Virus record (IMG/VR): IMGVR_UViG_3300035034_000207
Span: 1 to 64,000 of that record
Direction: 5' to 3' (one strand)
DNA length: 64,000 nucleotides
DNA from: a virus
The translations under genes and the position numbers were made by a program. The notes below the pieces were generated by a model. It ran no database searches. It saw nothing but the letters and a program-made list of their open reading frames with translations, and was not told the DNA's origin. Numbering within the stretch: the first letter of the stretch is position 1; each line of letters starts with the position of its first letter. This document shows, piece after piece, positions 20,835-29,409 of the stretch.

Positions 20835-21446
20835 ATGGTTATGAACAAAGACGAATCGATACTACAACAGCTTGAACAAGCGGCAACTGCTCAAGGCATT
20901 CTTGATCATTCAAGGGAGTCTATTGACTGGTTTAGAAAGAAAGCTCTAAACGTTTCTAGATCAGCCGCAAGAGAATCGGTTCTAAAAGATCAACACAAAC
21001 GTACACCGTCCAAAGCAAGAGATATGATAGGTCACATGTTTGTGTACGCCTATGATGCTAAACACAAAGACACGCTGCCATATTTTGACGCGCTCCCATT
21101 AATATTCATGATAGGCCCTACTACTAAAGGTGATTGGTGTGGAATAAATCTGCACTATATCCCGCCTCGTCTAAGAGCCGTTCTAATGGACAAACTAATG
21201 GATATAACAAACAATAAGCGATATAACAACACTACACGTATACAACTATCGTACGATCTACTTAATGCTTCTAAAGATTTGAAATTTCTTAAGGCGGGTT
21301 ATAAAGCATATCTAAGTTCGCAACTTCGTTCACGCATGTCACATATACCAGCAGGAGAATGGCGGTCAGCGTGTATGTTACCAATTGCAGACTTCCAAGG
21401 TTCCACCAACTCTAAGGTATGGAAAGACTCTTTGTCTAAGTTTTAA
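20835..21446 (+). CDS. Virion protein, candidate DNA-end protector gp2
   Basis: 203 residues. SIDWFRKKALNVSR near residue 29, FVYAYDAKHKDTLPYFDALPLIF (about 68-90) and WCGINLHYIPPRLRAVLMDKL (about 100-120) match a structural family of aquatic T4-like phages often labelled DNA end protector (gp2). The T4 gene 2 neighbours gene 4, and here the next, convergent gene is gp4, which supports the label. I cannot verify similarity to T4 gp2 itself. Its 3' end overlaps gp4 by 11 bases. Transcribed from a late promoter motif that abuts the start. Confidence 0.5.
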   Translation: MVMNKDESILQQLEQAATAQGILDHSRESIDWFRKKALNVSRSAARESVLKDQHKRTPSKARDMIGHMFVYAYDAKHKDTLPYFDALPLIFMIGPTTKGDWCGINLHYIPPRLRAVLMDKLMDITNNKRYNNTTRIQLSYDLLNASKDLKFLKAGYKAYLSSQLRSRMSHIPAGEWRSACMLPIADFQGSTNSKVWKDSLSKF

Positions 21447-21936
21447 TAATAACAGCATCATCATCATCAACAATGGTTTTAAATACAATCATATCTTTGA
21501 TGTCGTGTTCGCTAATGACAATGAATTTTTTACCAAGCTTTTCAGCATACAAAGTTGCGGCATCCCATTTGTTTTGGTTTTTAACATAAGTTAGAGACTC
21601 ATTAAGATATCGCTTCTTTGCTTTCCAGTTATTGGTCTTAGATGGTTTTGGTGGTATACACTGTGAAGCTGGCTTATATTCTATGATATGTTCAACTATC
21701 TTGCCAGACTTAGTTTTAAACTTAGTGTCAAAGTCAACAAAATATCTGTGTGGTTTCTGATCTACGTCATATAGATATTGTACTACAGTAACCTCTGAAC
21801 CCCATTCTAAACAATCTTTACACTGATCTAAGAAGGCCATTACTTGTCGCTCTTTAAGTGATCTATATATTATTTTTGTGTAGTCGCCACGATATTTAGA
21901 TGGGTTTTTTGGTTTGAATTTTCCGCTGTACGCCAT
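21436..21936 (-). CDS. gp4: Head completion protein gp4
   Basis: 166 residues from ATG 21936. MAYSGKFKPKNPSKYRGDYTKIIYRSLKERQVMAFLD is the conserved gp4 N-terminus (T4: MSYSGKFVPKNPSKYRG-like). The central block HRYFVDFDTKFKTKSGK (D...) and EHIIEYKPASQ (ExK) form a TnsA-like PD-(D/E)XK nuclease core. In T4, gp4 is needed to finish filled heads before tail joining. An upstream ATG at 22008 is open in frame but lies beyond the late promoter TATAAATA (21942-21949), which sits five bases before 21936, so the short form is right. Confidence 0.88.
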   Translation of the reverse strand: MAYSGKFKPKNPSKYRGDYTKIIYRSLKERQVMAFLDQCKDCLEWGSEVTVVQYLYDVDQKPHRYFVDFDTKFKTKSGKIVEHIIEYKPASQCIPPKPSKTNNWKAKKRYLNESLTYVKNQNKWDAATLYAEKLGKKFIVISEHDIKDMIVFKTIVDDDDAVIIKT

Positions 21937-21941
21937 GTTAA

Positions 21942-21956
21942 TATTTATAATAAATA
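21942..21956. promoter_or_regulatory. Back-to-back late promoters of gp4 and gp48-like gene
   Basis: Minus-strand TATAAATA (21942-21949) and plus-strand AATAAATA (21949-21956) share one base. Each lies exactly five nucleotides before a start codon (21936 minus, 21962 plus), so the whole 25-bp intergenic region is promoter with no room for leaders or ribosome-binding sites. Confidence 0.75.
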
Positions 21957-21961
21957 CATAT

Positions 21962-22795
21962 ATGACAACATTAATGTTCCCATCAGATTTAGGCGATGTA
22001 AACGCCAATTATCCATACACAGAGTTCCAAATCATAGAATTTAGAGAGCGAAACTTTGTAGTAGACGAAAATAGACAACTAACCAACATATCACCAAAAA
22101 GAGATATTCTTGATGTAATAGCACTTCCAATGCCAGAAGGCGTTGAAAACAACTACAACCTTGATTGGGAAATGGCTGATACACGTATGATTAAAGCCAT
22201 TGAAGAAGCTATGCAAAATGATAGTATTCTAGATGCGTTTAAGAGTTCTAAAACACAAGGTAATATTGGCGCAATACTACTTGGTAGTGTATCTAAGGTG
22301 TTTGCACAGAAGACGCCAAACCCCAAAAAACAAGCGTTGTTTAATGGTCTATCACCCAGAACGTTTAGATTCGATTACTCGTTTGCTCCACAATCCCTTA
22401 AAGAAGCACAAGATCTTGAAAAAATTATAAAAACTTTTATTAAAGCATCTCTGCCTAAAACATATGGTGCCACGTTTAAAGAATCTGAAAAAAGATCAGA
22501 TAATTCTGAAACTCTTCAAGAAATCCAAGGCCCTGGCGCACCAGAGATTGAAGGGTTTTACGAGACGGTAGACGATGCGCTTTCTTCGTTTTTTGGTTTT
22601 CCATCAGAATTCATGATAACATTTAAGGGAACAAAGGGATTTCCTGTTATGTCTGGTTGTGTTTGCACAGCTATCAACACAAACTATACGCCACAGTCAA
22701 TACAACTGTTTGAATCCGGGCATTCTATACAAATAAACTTATCTCTTCAGTTTATGGAAACAGAACTTCTTCGTAGAACAAAACCAGGGATCTAA
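21962..22795 (+). CDS. gp48: Baseplate tail-tube cap protein, gp48-like
   Basis: 277 residues from ATG 21962. The block KKQALFNGLSPRTFRFDYSFAPQSLKEAQDLEKIIKTF (in pieces, about residues 107-143) matches the gp48/gp54 group, which builds the base from which the tail tube polymerises (T4: lfkgpsfR-fsf-w-f-P). FPVMSGCVCTAINTNYTP and HSIQINLSLQFMETELL near the end are also typical. The N-terminal acidic YPYTEFQIIEFRERN is membrane-free. It starts a rightward baseplate operon (53, hub, 26, 51). gp54 is the alternative call. Confidence 0.7.
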   Translation: MTTLMFPSDLGDVNANYPYTEFQIIEFRERNFVVDENRQLTNISPKRDILDVIALPMPEGVENNYNLDWEMADTRMIKAIEEAMQNDSILDAFKSSKTQGNIGAILLGSVSKVFAQKTPNPKKQALFNGLSPRTFRFDYSFAPQSLKEAQDLEKIIKTFIKASLPKTYGATFKESEKRSDNSETLQEIQGPGAPEIEGFYETVDDALSSFFGFPSEFMITFKGTKGFPVMSGCVCTAINTNYTPQSIQLFESGHSIQINLSLQFMETELLRRTKPGI

Positions 22796-22804
22796 TATAA
22801 AAAC

Positions 22805-23311
22805 ATGACGGCCTACTTTTCACAGTTTCCAAAAATTAAATACAATGGTGTTGATATAACAGACATCACAATTAGACTTAGCGTGTTTAAGAACATTAAA
22901 GAGTCTCTTGTGGCGTTTCAACATATAAACATCAAAGGCGGCGAGAGACCGGAAGATATTGCAAACAAATATTATGGCAACCCAGAGTTGTTTTGGGTAA
23001 TTATGATTGTTAATGATATAGTAGACCCATACGCTGACTGGCCGATGGAAGATAATTATCTATATTCGTTGGTGTCAGAAAAGTATGGTGAACACAACGA
23101 ACATGCCGTTCATCATTACGAAACAACCGAAGACTCTGATTATGGTGAAGGAGTTGTTGTAAATGCTGGAGAACCATTTTCAGTTGCAGTTTCTAATCTA
23201 TCTCACGAAGCTAAGTTAAACGAAGATAAGCGCAAAATAAAGATACTACGATATAATTATCTAGATCAACTTCTAAGCGAATATAAAACCGAATTAAAAA
23301 CAAAGAATTAA
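22805..23311 (+). CDS. gp53: Baseplate wedge protein gp53
   Basis: 168 residues. FSQFPKIKYNGVDITDITIR at the start and GGERPEDIANKYYGNPELFWVIMIVNDIVDPYADWPM (in parts, residues 39-75) are the signature of the gp53 family, which contains a LysM-like segment and joins neighbouring baseplate wedges. T4 gp53 is 196 residues. It follows gp48-like by nine bases and precedes the hub protein by six, as part of one late operon. The C-terminal 60 residues are variable and charged. Confidence 0.9.
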   Translation: MTAYFSQFPKIKYNGVDITDITIRLSVFKNIKESLVAFQHINIKGGERPEDIANKYYGNPELFWVIMIVNDIVDPYADWPMEDNYLYSLVSEKYGEHNEHAVHHYETTEDSDYGEGVVVNAGEPFSVAVSNLSHEAKLNEDKRKIKILRYNYLDQLLSEYKTELKTKN

Positions 23312-23317
23312 ATATAA

Positions 23318-24835
23318 ATGGCATTAGACACTAGTTCAGTTCTTGGAGCAACTACACCAGTTTTTGATGATGTAACTCTTTGGCTGCCAAACCACGATCT
23401 TAAAATAGATCTTGCACAGTATATTACATACATAAAAATATATGAAGATATATTTTCACCCGTTCTTACTGGTCAAATACGTATATATGATTCTGTTAAC
23501 CTTCTAAACAGAATGCCGATTGTCGGGAACGAACAAATAACCATAAAAGTATACTCAAGTAATTATAATGAAACTGAAAACGATGATCTAAACTTTCTAC
23601 ATAGAACGTTTGACATCAACAAAATAACAAACATAGTTGATGTCAATGACTATACAAAAGAATACACGCTACACTTTGCTTCCCCAGAGCTTAGACGATC
23701 AGAATCTTTAAAACTATCTAAAGGGTTTAAAAACAAGCGTTTGTCTGAAGTTGTAGATTCTGTATTGACATCAGAATACTTTATTGGTCAAGAGCAAAAC
23801 GGAACACCACAAGGTCTAGGTTTCCCATATGATACGGAGTTTGCTTTTGAATATAAACCAGTAACACCAACATATCTCCCAGACGTTGAAAAACGATATA
23901 AAAAAATAGACAAACAAGATTCTATTGAATTGTTCATAGAAAAAACTTTGTTTGATGAACCAGTAGTGTCGTTTCCATATCTCCGACCCCTTGAGGTTAT
24001 TTCTTGGATATGCGATAGGTCTATTAGATCGTCAAGAGGCAGATCGTCGGGCATACACTCAGAAGCCGCAAATTTTCTGTTCTTTGAAAACAAAAGAGGT
24101 TTCCAGTTCTGTTCGATTGATACTCTTTTGGAAAATAAAGACTCAACAAACATGGCCAGATTTAAATACGGTAACGCCGTACAGAACATAACAAAAAATA
24201 GAGAAATTACTACACAAAGAATTGAAGAACTACAAGTCCAAAACTGTTATGACATCTTACAAAACATTAGGCGTGGTGTTTATGCTTCTAAATTGGTTTC
24301 GTATGATATTGCAACTGGGAACATGCGCGAATTAGATTATAACTATTTGGACTCTTTTCAATCAACAGAATCAACAGAGCGTAACGATCAAACCGAAGAT
24401 TTCCCAATGATAGCTCATGATGATATAACATTATCAGAATCTTATTTGGCGTCTAGACATTTTATTGTTAATTCTCCATACCCAACAGTCGATCCGTTTA
24501 CGTGTTCCCCAACAGATAGAAGAAACGATTCAAAAGCTTTAAGCGGTCAAGAGGAGTATCTTCAAAATAGGCTTTCACAAATTGGCAGACTTTCAAACTA
24601 TAGGGCTGTATTTAATATACCAGCAAACTCTAAACACAAGGTTGGTGATTTAATAGAGATTGATATTAAGGATTTAATACCAAGCGAAAATGCAATGCAT
24701 GCTGTAGAAGAGCCCAATAAATATTATTCAGGATACTACCTTATATCTTGTATTGAGCATTCAATTACAAAGACAGAATATAAAATGAACATAGAAGCTA
24801 TTAAAGACGCTTCAAGAAATAGGTTAACAAGTTAA
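23318..24835 (+). CDS. gp27: Baseplate hub protein (gp27-like)
   Basis: 505 residues. VFDDVTLWLPNHDLKIDLAQYITYIKIYEDIFSPVLTGQIRIYDS (start, in parts) and KITNIVDVNDYTKEYTLHFASPE resemble the first hub domain of gp27-type proteins of T4-like aquatic phages, and KHKVGDLIEIDIKDLIP near the C-terminus suits the second barrel domain. The large middle insert exceeds T4 gp27 (391 residues). Position between gp53 and gp26/gp51 supports the hub call. No lysozyme domain (gp5) is seen here or elsewhere in the window. Confidence 0.65.
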   Translation: MALDTSSVLGATTPVFDDVTLWLPNHDLKIDLAQYITYIKIYEDIFSPVLTGQIRIYDSVNLLNRMPIVGNEQITIKVYSSNYNETENDDLNFLHRTFDINKITNIVDVNDYTKEYTLHFASPELRRSESLKLSKGFKNKRLSEVVDSVLTSEYFIGQEQNGTPQGLGFPYDTEFAFEYKPVTPTYLPDVEKRYKKIDKQDSIELFIEKTLFDEPVVSFPYLRPLEVISWICDRSIRSSRGRSSGIHSEAANFLFFENKRGFQFCSIDTLLENKDSTNMARFKYGNAVQNITKNREITTQRIEELQVQNCYDILQNIRRGVYASKLVSYDIATGNMRELDYNYLDSFQSTESTERNDQTEDFPMIAHDDITLSESYLASRHFIVNSPYPTVDPFTCSPTDRRNDSKALSGQEEYLQNRLSQIGRLSNYRAVFNIPANSKHKVGDLIEIDIKDLIPSENAMHAVEEPNKYYSGYYLISCIEHSITKTEYKMNIEAIKDASRNRLTS

Positions 24836-24837
24836 AC

Positions 24838-25569
24838 ATGAGCAATTTACCACTTCTCAACGCCCCAACATACTTCTTAGAAATACCAAGCACAAAGAAA
24901 AAGATCAAATACAGGCCGTTTTTGGTTAGAGAAGAAAAGATTCTTTTGATTGCTTTACAAGAAGATGATTTTGAAGTCATCCTAAATTCTATTAAGGATA
25001 TTATTAAAGGGTGCACGTTTGGCGAAGTTAACGTTGAAAAACTAGCGATGGCTGATATTGAATTCATCTTCTTGAACATTAGAAAAATATCAAAAGGACC
25101 CGAAGTTGACCTAGAGTTTAAATGTTTGGCTGATGTTGGGGAAGACAAACACGAATGTGGAAACGTTGTTAGTATAACATATAATCTAGACAACATTAAA
25201 ATATCAGAAGGTCATGACCCCAAAATTATAATTGAAGACACAACAAACACTGGTATAGTATTAAAGATCCCGTCAATTGATGTATCAGAAGCGTTACAAG
25301 AAGCTGTGCAAGAAGGCAACATCGATAAGTTATTTTCAACCACTTACGATTATGTAGACTACATGTTTCAAGGCGAACAGATCTTTGATAATTTCACAAA
25401 AGAAGAATTTTCAGAATGGTTAGATTTGTTATCACCAGAACAATACTTCAAGATATCAGATTTTTTCAGAAACGTGCCGAAGTTGTATGACGACATCGAC
25501 GTAGAATGTTCTGCTTGTAAATCTAAACATACAATCCGGCTGGAGGGATTGCGAAGTTTTTTAGCATAA
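24838..25569 (+). CDS. gp26: Baseplate hub assembly protein gp26
   Basis: 243 residues. PTYFLEIPSTKKKIKYRPFLVREEKILLIALQ (residues 8-39 in pieces) and MADIEFIFLNIRKISKGPEVDLEFKC are the conserved gp26 blocks. Two Cys pairs, C...C around residues 93-103 and CSACKSKH near 229, could bind metal. In T4, gp26 acts in hub assembly. It starts two bases after the hub stop and is followed directly by gp51. Confidence 0.75.
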   Translation: MSNLPLLNAPTYFLEIPSTKKKIKYRPFLVREEKILLIALQEDDFEVILNSIKDIIKGCTFGEVNVEKLAMADIEFIFLNIRKISKGPEVDLEFKCLADVGEDKHECGNVVSITYNLDNIKISEGHDPKIIIEDTTNTGIVLKIPSIDVSEALQEAVQEGNIDKLFSTTYDYVDYMFQGEQIFDNFTKEEFSEWLDLLSPEQYFKISDFFRNVPKLYDDIDVECSACKSKHTIRLEGLRSFLA

Positions 25570-25571
25570 GC

Positions 25572-25739
25572 ATGGATGGCGAAAGCTTAACGTCATACTA
25601 TGCGGTAAACTCAATACTAACACTAAATTATGGTTACTCTATAAGAGATCTCGAGGATATGATACCGTGGGAACGCGACGCTTATATAACATATCTTAAT
25701 AAATATATAGAAAGTAAGAACAAACAACAACAAGAGTAG
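25572..25739 (+). CDS. gp51: Baseplate hub assembly catalyst gp51
   Basis: 55 residues, beginning two bases after gp26. YAVNSILTLNYGYSIRDLEDMIPWERDAYITYL contains the (S)xxDLExMxPWERxxYxxxL pattern typical of gp51-like proteins of T4-like phages, and the T4 order 26-51 is kept. In T4, gp51 promotes hub assembly without being part of the final virion. The N-terminus and the Gln/Lys-rich end are unconserved. Confidence 0.7.
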   Translation: MDGESLTSYYAVNSILTLNYGYSIRDLEDMIPWERDAYITYLNKYIESKNKQQQE

Positions 25740-25750
25740 GCGATAATATT

Positions 25751-26041
25751 ATGGCTAGAGAAGATGACCAAGGAAGACCTAGCTGGTATATTCGTAGAAG
25801 AATTATCATAACTACTTTATTATTCTGCGCTTCTTGTGTTATATATATTCTATTGTTTTATCCTAAAACAGACTCTAGAGTTTTAGAAACTGTAATAGTA
25901 TCGGCCTTTGCTCTCGGTGGTGGTACGATTGGATCATATGTGTTTGGTGCCGCGTGGACAGACATCAAAATAGATTCAAACAATAAAACCAATAGAAGAG
26001 AAACTGTTGTAATAAACGAACAGAATATTGACGAAAGATAA
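25751..26041 (+). CDS. Two-helix membrane protein
   Basis: 96 residues. A basic N-terminus (SWYIRRR) leads into a first transmembrane helix (IIITTLLFCASCVIYILLF, about 18-36) and, after a short loop, a second (VIVSAFALGGGTIGSYVFGAAW, about 48-69), ending in a polar tail. This is the plan of a small two-helix holin, and it sits in a late operon between gp51 and the tape-measure-like gene, but holin identity is only an inference. Its stop overlaps the upstream TTG alternative start of the next gene. Confidence 0.6.
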   Translation: MAREDDQGRPSWYIRRRIIITTLLFCASCVIYILLFYPKTDSRVLETVIVSAFALGGGTIGSYVFGAAWTDIKIDSNNKTNRRETVVINEQNIDER

Positions 26042-26042
26042 C

Positions 26043-27698
26043 ATGTTACCAAAAATATCACCAAGTTCTATAGGAAGTTCGTTATCGTCTAAAATAAAAG
26101 ATGGTGGTCTTGCTATTGCACAAACTATCAACCCTGTTGGTATTGCTTCTAAAGGTTTTGATTTAGTTAAGAACGAGTTGAGTAAAGAATTAGACGATGT
26201 TGATAGTTTACTTGGTGGTTTCAAATCTATCATGAACGATCTTAAAGGCAATTTTGTTAAAGCGATATCACAACTTAAAGCTAAACAAGAACAAGGCAAC
26301 GATAAGCTAGAAAAAATTAGTTCCAGTTCTGAAAAATCCGAAGATAGTATTAAAGGTGTTGGTAGTGATATAAGCAGGATGGCTGAAGACTTGGCTGTGT
26401 TGGTTAAAATAACATCAGACGTGTGGGGTGTTAATAAAGAACAACTAGATGAACAAAGAAAAATAGTTCAAATAGAAGAAGAAACGCTAAAGACTGATAG
26501 ATTACGTCTCCAGAAAGAGCGTGCTAAATTGCGCGGCGAAAAGATCATTAAGAATCCTTTAGCCCCTGATATTACAAAGAAGACAGGATTTTTTGCCAAC
26601 CTTCTAAGAACGCTTGGACCGATGATGATGTTGTTACGTCCATTACTTATTGCCATTACAGCACTAGGCGCATTGCTTACTGCTGGTGTGGTTGGCGGCG
26701 GCCTTGCAAGCGTGGGCGCTCTTGCAACCGGCGGAATACTGGCTGGTAAAAAACTTTTTGCAAAAAGAGCAGCCAAGAAAGCTGGTACAGAGGTTATCAA
26801 AAAAACCGCAGGTAGAAAAGCTGGGGCAATGGCGGCAAGGGCTGCTGCAAGAGTGGCTGGAGGTGCCTTGTTATATATGGGTGTAGAGGGAGCGTTTAAA
26901 GCTGCAAAAAATGTCCAAGAAGCTATTAAATCTGATAAGAAAATAGAACAAATTATAGCAAAGGGTGTAGAGGGTTTTATTGTTGGGTCGTTAAACGGCG
27001 CCATTAACATTGTTAGTCTCGTGACTGGAAAGCAGTTTAAGAAGCTAGAAGATTCGGCCGACGTTGCAAAGCTGAATTCGGCCATGGCAGAACCCCTGAA
27101 AAAATTGATGAAAGCTACTTCTCCGTTGGCTGGTGGTGAAGCGTTTAAAACATTTGAAAAAATAACATCGTCTATAAGTGAATTCAATACAAGACAAGCC
27201 GATAAGTTGTCTTCGTGGTCCAAACGTCAAATGGAAATTATAGATCAAAGAACCGGAACATATCAGGAAAATATCGGCCTAGTAGCTGATGCTTTTACAT
27301 CTCCGTTTGCAGACATTTCTAAATCAGTATCAAATACCATGTCGTCCGTTAAAAATACAATAGACGAATCTTTACTATTGATGATGACAGACACTGCTAA
27401 CACGTTTGCATTAAATTCCAATAGACCTGATTCTGTAGTGTTCACAAAGAAACAAGAGTCTGGGGAAATATCACCAAGTATTAATACTACATCCAACAAA
27501 CTAGCTAGCTCTGTAGTGTTTAATCAGACAAAGAATAACGAATTAGAAAGCGTTGGTGGTAAAAACAATGGTTCTGGCGCTAACAGTATTATCAACCAAC
27601 CAATATCAAACACCACAAACAACACCAACGTTATATCTGGTAACCTTATAACAAGAAACCCAGAATACCCAGGGCAACCGTTTGGTATAAAGTTCTAG
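26043..27698 (+). CDS. Tail tape-measure-like protein (gp29 position)
   Basis: 551 residues from ATG 26043. The first 170 residues are polar and coiled-coil-like (LKAKQEQGNDKLEKISSSSE; RLRLQKERAKLRGEK), followed by hydrophobic and Ala/Gly-rich stretches (residues about 188-290, e.g. MMLLRPLLIAITALGALLTA and RKAGAMAARAAARVAGGALL), a plan usual in tape-measure proteins that set tail length and may enter the host membrane. T4 gp29 has 590 residues and also follows hub genes. No direct gp29 motif is recognised, so another hub-associated role is possible. It is convergent with the next gene and shares CTAG with its stop. Confidence 0.5.
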   Translation: MLPKISPSSIGSSLSSKIKDGGLAIAQTINPVGIASKGFDLVKNELSKELDDVDSLLGGFKSIMNDLKGNFVKAISQLKAKQEQGNDKLEKISSSSEKSEDSIKGVGSDISRMAEDLAVLVKITSDVWGVNKEQLDEQRKIVQIEEETLKTDRLRLQKERAKLRGEKIIKNPLAPDITKKTGFFANLLRTLGPMMMLLRPLLIAITALGALLTAGVVGGGLASVGALATGGILAGKKLFAKRAAKKAGTEVIKKTAGRKAGAMAARAAARVAGGALLYMGVEGAFKAAKNVQEAIKSDKKIEQIIAKGVEGFIVGSLNGAINIVSLVTGKQFKKLEDSADVAKLNSAMAEPLKKLMKATSPLAGGEAFKTFEKITSSISEFNTRQADKLSSWSKRQMEIIDQRTGTYQENIGLVADAFTSPFADISKSVSNTMSSVKNTIDESLLLMMTDTANTFALNSNRPDSVVFTKKQESGEISPSINTTSNKLASSVVFNQTKNNELESVGGKNNGSGANSIINQPISNTTNNTNVISGNLITRNPEYPGQPFGIKF

Positions 27699-28129
27699 TC
27701 ATTATCATACGTTGATATTACTTCGGTGTTATATCCTAACGCATTTAAAACTTCTTCTAGTGCGCCATCAATTGTATCATAGACACTACCAAAACATCCA
27801 CCAGATTGATGACTGTATATTTGTTTATCATCTTTGCACATCTTTACGTTATACGTATCACCACCACAGCCAAGATCGCAATTATTATAGCCGGTGACGA
27901 TTTCTATTTTAATCTTTGGTTTTCTATTATCGCCATTGAGCTTTAAAACTTTTTCTGGAGAAGTTAATCTGTTACGTGTAGAATCTTTGTTAGGTGAAAT
28001 TCTAACCATCTTTGGTGTAAAGCCAACAACCACGCCGTTTTGTAAAGAAGCTCCAGCATTACGACCGTGTGGCTCTGCACATATAACAACATCTCCAATT
28101 GCCAGTTCTTGATTGTTAAAATCTTTCAT
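27695..28129 (-). CDS. Hypothetical early protein with KOW-like N-terminus
   Basis: 144 residues. The first 55 residues (ELAIGDVVICAEP...NGVVVGFTPKMVRISP) look like a small beta barrel of the KOW/SH3 kind. The middle has four Cys (NNCDLGCGGDTYNVKMC) that could bind metal. It is the leftmost gene of the minus-strand early region, transcribed from its own promoter that carries the two-copy upstream element shared with the 8009 gene. Function unknown. Confidence 0.65.
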   Translation of the reverse strand: MKDFNNQELAIGDVVICAEPHGRNAGASLQNGVVVGFTPKMVRISPNKDSTRNRLTSPEKVLKLNGDNRKPKIKIEIVTGYNNCDLGCGGDTYNVKMCKDDKQIYSHQSGGCFGSVYDTIDGALEEVLNALGYNTEVISTYDND

Positions 28130-28167
28130 TGTTTTTCAATTCCTTCTTTGATAATTTCTATAATCTT

Positions 28168-28196
28168 AATTTATATCATTTAAACATAGATGTAAA
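28168..28196 (-). promoter_or_regulatory. Early promoter of the 28129 gene
   Basis: TTTACA (28191-28196 on minus strand), then TAAATT at 17 nt or TATAAA at 15 nt. The -35 sequence GTTTACATCTAT is identical to that of the 8009 promoter. Confidence 0.55.
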
Positions 28197-28270
28197 CGGT
28201 TATTTTAAGTTTACTGATGGATTATCAATAGATGCGATTTTAAATGATTTTTAAGCCAAATTCATGTTTA
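28186..28270 (-). repeat. Two-copy intergenic element, copy B
   Basis: Minus-strand counterpart of 7845-7949: the 14-mer is at 28257-28270, the 24-mer at 28209-28232 and the promoter 12-mer at 28186-28197. It lies between the gp32 terminator and the promoter of the 28129 gene. Confidence 0.75.
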
Positions 28271-28303
28271 ATATCAATGGCTTATTTTGGCATATTTACG
28301 TCA

Positions 28304-28340
28304 AAGTAAAAGAAAAGGACCGAATTTCTTCGATCCCCTT
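28304..28340 (-). terminator. Intrinsic terminator after gp32
   Basis: On the minus strand, AAGGGGATCGAA pairs with TTCGGTCCTTTT across a GAAA loop (plus coordinates 28313-28340, with three G-T pairs), followed by CTTTTACTTT. It ends the 59-32 transcript. Confidence 0.75.
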
Positions 28341-28367
28341 CGCATATTTTAATTTTATGTATATTAT

Positions 28368-29342
28368 CTATCCAAGTAGTTTTTTCAACGCTTCAAGCTC
28401 GTCGTCTTCATCGTCGCCATCAGTAGAAGGCATATCAATATCAGACGTTTGATCATCATCTTCTGCGTCTATGCTACCAATAATGTCGTCAATAGATTCT
28501 TCTTCATTTTCATCAGACGAGTTGTCCTGGTGTTTATGATTTTCAACTTTATCTTTAACACGAGTTTCTTCGATTGTGTTACCAGAATGTTCATATGTTT
28601 TATCACCAGCTGCTTCGCCAATTACAGATAGAAACTTCTTTTCAAGATCTTCATATGATTTGAATTGATCTTCTGCCAAGAATTGCATGAGAGAATATTC
28701 TTGACCCCAAATTTCTTCCATTTCTGCGTCAGTTTTTGCCACGGCTGATTTATCATCAAACGATGATGCTTCATAGCTAGCACCATATTCGCCACGAGAG
28801 ATACGTAGTTTGAAATTTGCGCCTTCGTCGAAACAGAATGGATTAATAGCACCATCGCCGAACTTGTCTTCAATTACTTGCTGAATCTTATCATAGATTT
28901 TAACGCCATATTCAAACAAGAACACTTTACCTTCGTTGCCTGGATTTGCTGGATCAGACACAACAAGAACGTTTGAAATATATTTAACTTTACGTTTACG
29001 CATACGTGCAAGTTCAATGTTTGCTTCGTCTTTGGTTGCCCATAAAGCGTTGTTGTGCTCAAGAACTGGACATGGTTTATTAATAGTAGACGGGCAATTC
29101 TCGATGAACCATCTATTTGTGACTTTATCTTTAAAGCCAATCTTGTATACAGTTACAAACTCTAGGTCTTCGCCTTTGGGTGGTGGAAGAAATCTAATAA
29201 CAGCTTTTGCGTTACCAGCTTTATCTTGCTCTGCTCGCCAGAAGCGATCGTCTGAATAGTCTTTTTTATTAAGTTTGCCTTTTAGAGCATCTAGGTTCTT
29301 TGATTGTTTTCTCAGTTCTGAGAATGATTTTGGAATAGTCAT
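28368..29342 (-). CDS. gp32: Single-stranded DNA-binding protein gp32
   Basis: Coats single-stranded DNA in replication, recombination and repair. 324 residues from ATG 29342 (MTIPKSFSELRKQSK); a further upstream frame is open but lacks a site. The core matches T4 gp32: FWRAEQDKAGNAKAVIRFLPPPKGED, WFIENCPST...CPVLEH (zinc region, with Cys-x-Cys spacing altered), VKYISNVLVVSDPANPGNEGKVFLFEYGVKIYDKI. The C-terminal 70 residues are strongly acidic (DDIIGSIDAEDDDQ; DDEDDELEALKK), the protein-interaction tail. The A-rich leader with AAAAAGGG resembles the autoregulated T4 leader, but no pseudoknot was modelled. Confidence 0.92.
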   Translation of the reverse strand: MTIPKSFSELRKQSKNLDALKGKLNKKDYSDDRFWRAEQDKAGNAKAVIRFLPPPKGEDLEFVTVYKIGFKDKVTNRWFIENCPSTINKPCPVLEHNNALWATKDEANIELARMRKRKVKYISNVLVVSDPANPGNEGKVFLFEYGVKIYDKIQQVIEDKFGDGAINPFCFDEGANFKLRISRGEYGASYEASSFDDKSAVAKTDAEMEEIWGQEYSLMQFLAEDQFKSYEDLEKKFLSVIGEAAGDKTYEHSGNTIEETRVKDKVENHKHQDNSSDENEEESIDDIIGSIDAEDDDQTSDIDMPSTDGDDEDDELEALKKLLG

Positions 29343-29409
29343 GTTTCTTTTTACCCTTTTTAATTTTTTATCTTTTGTGCTTATCCAATTAATTGCATAG
29401 TGTATAGTT

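Noticed and set aside
26468-27223. Long open frame (251 codons) on the minus strand across the tape-measure-like gene
   Set aside because: It is Ala/Pro-rich shadow coding produced by the Gly/Ala/Lys codons of the plus gene, has no ribosome-binding site, and has no gene-like neighbours on that strand.
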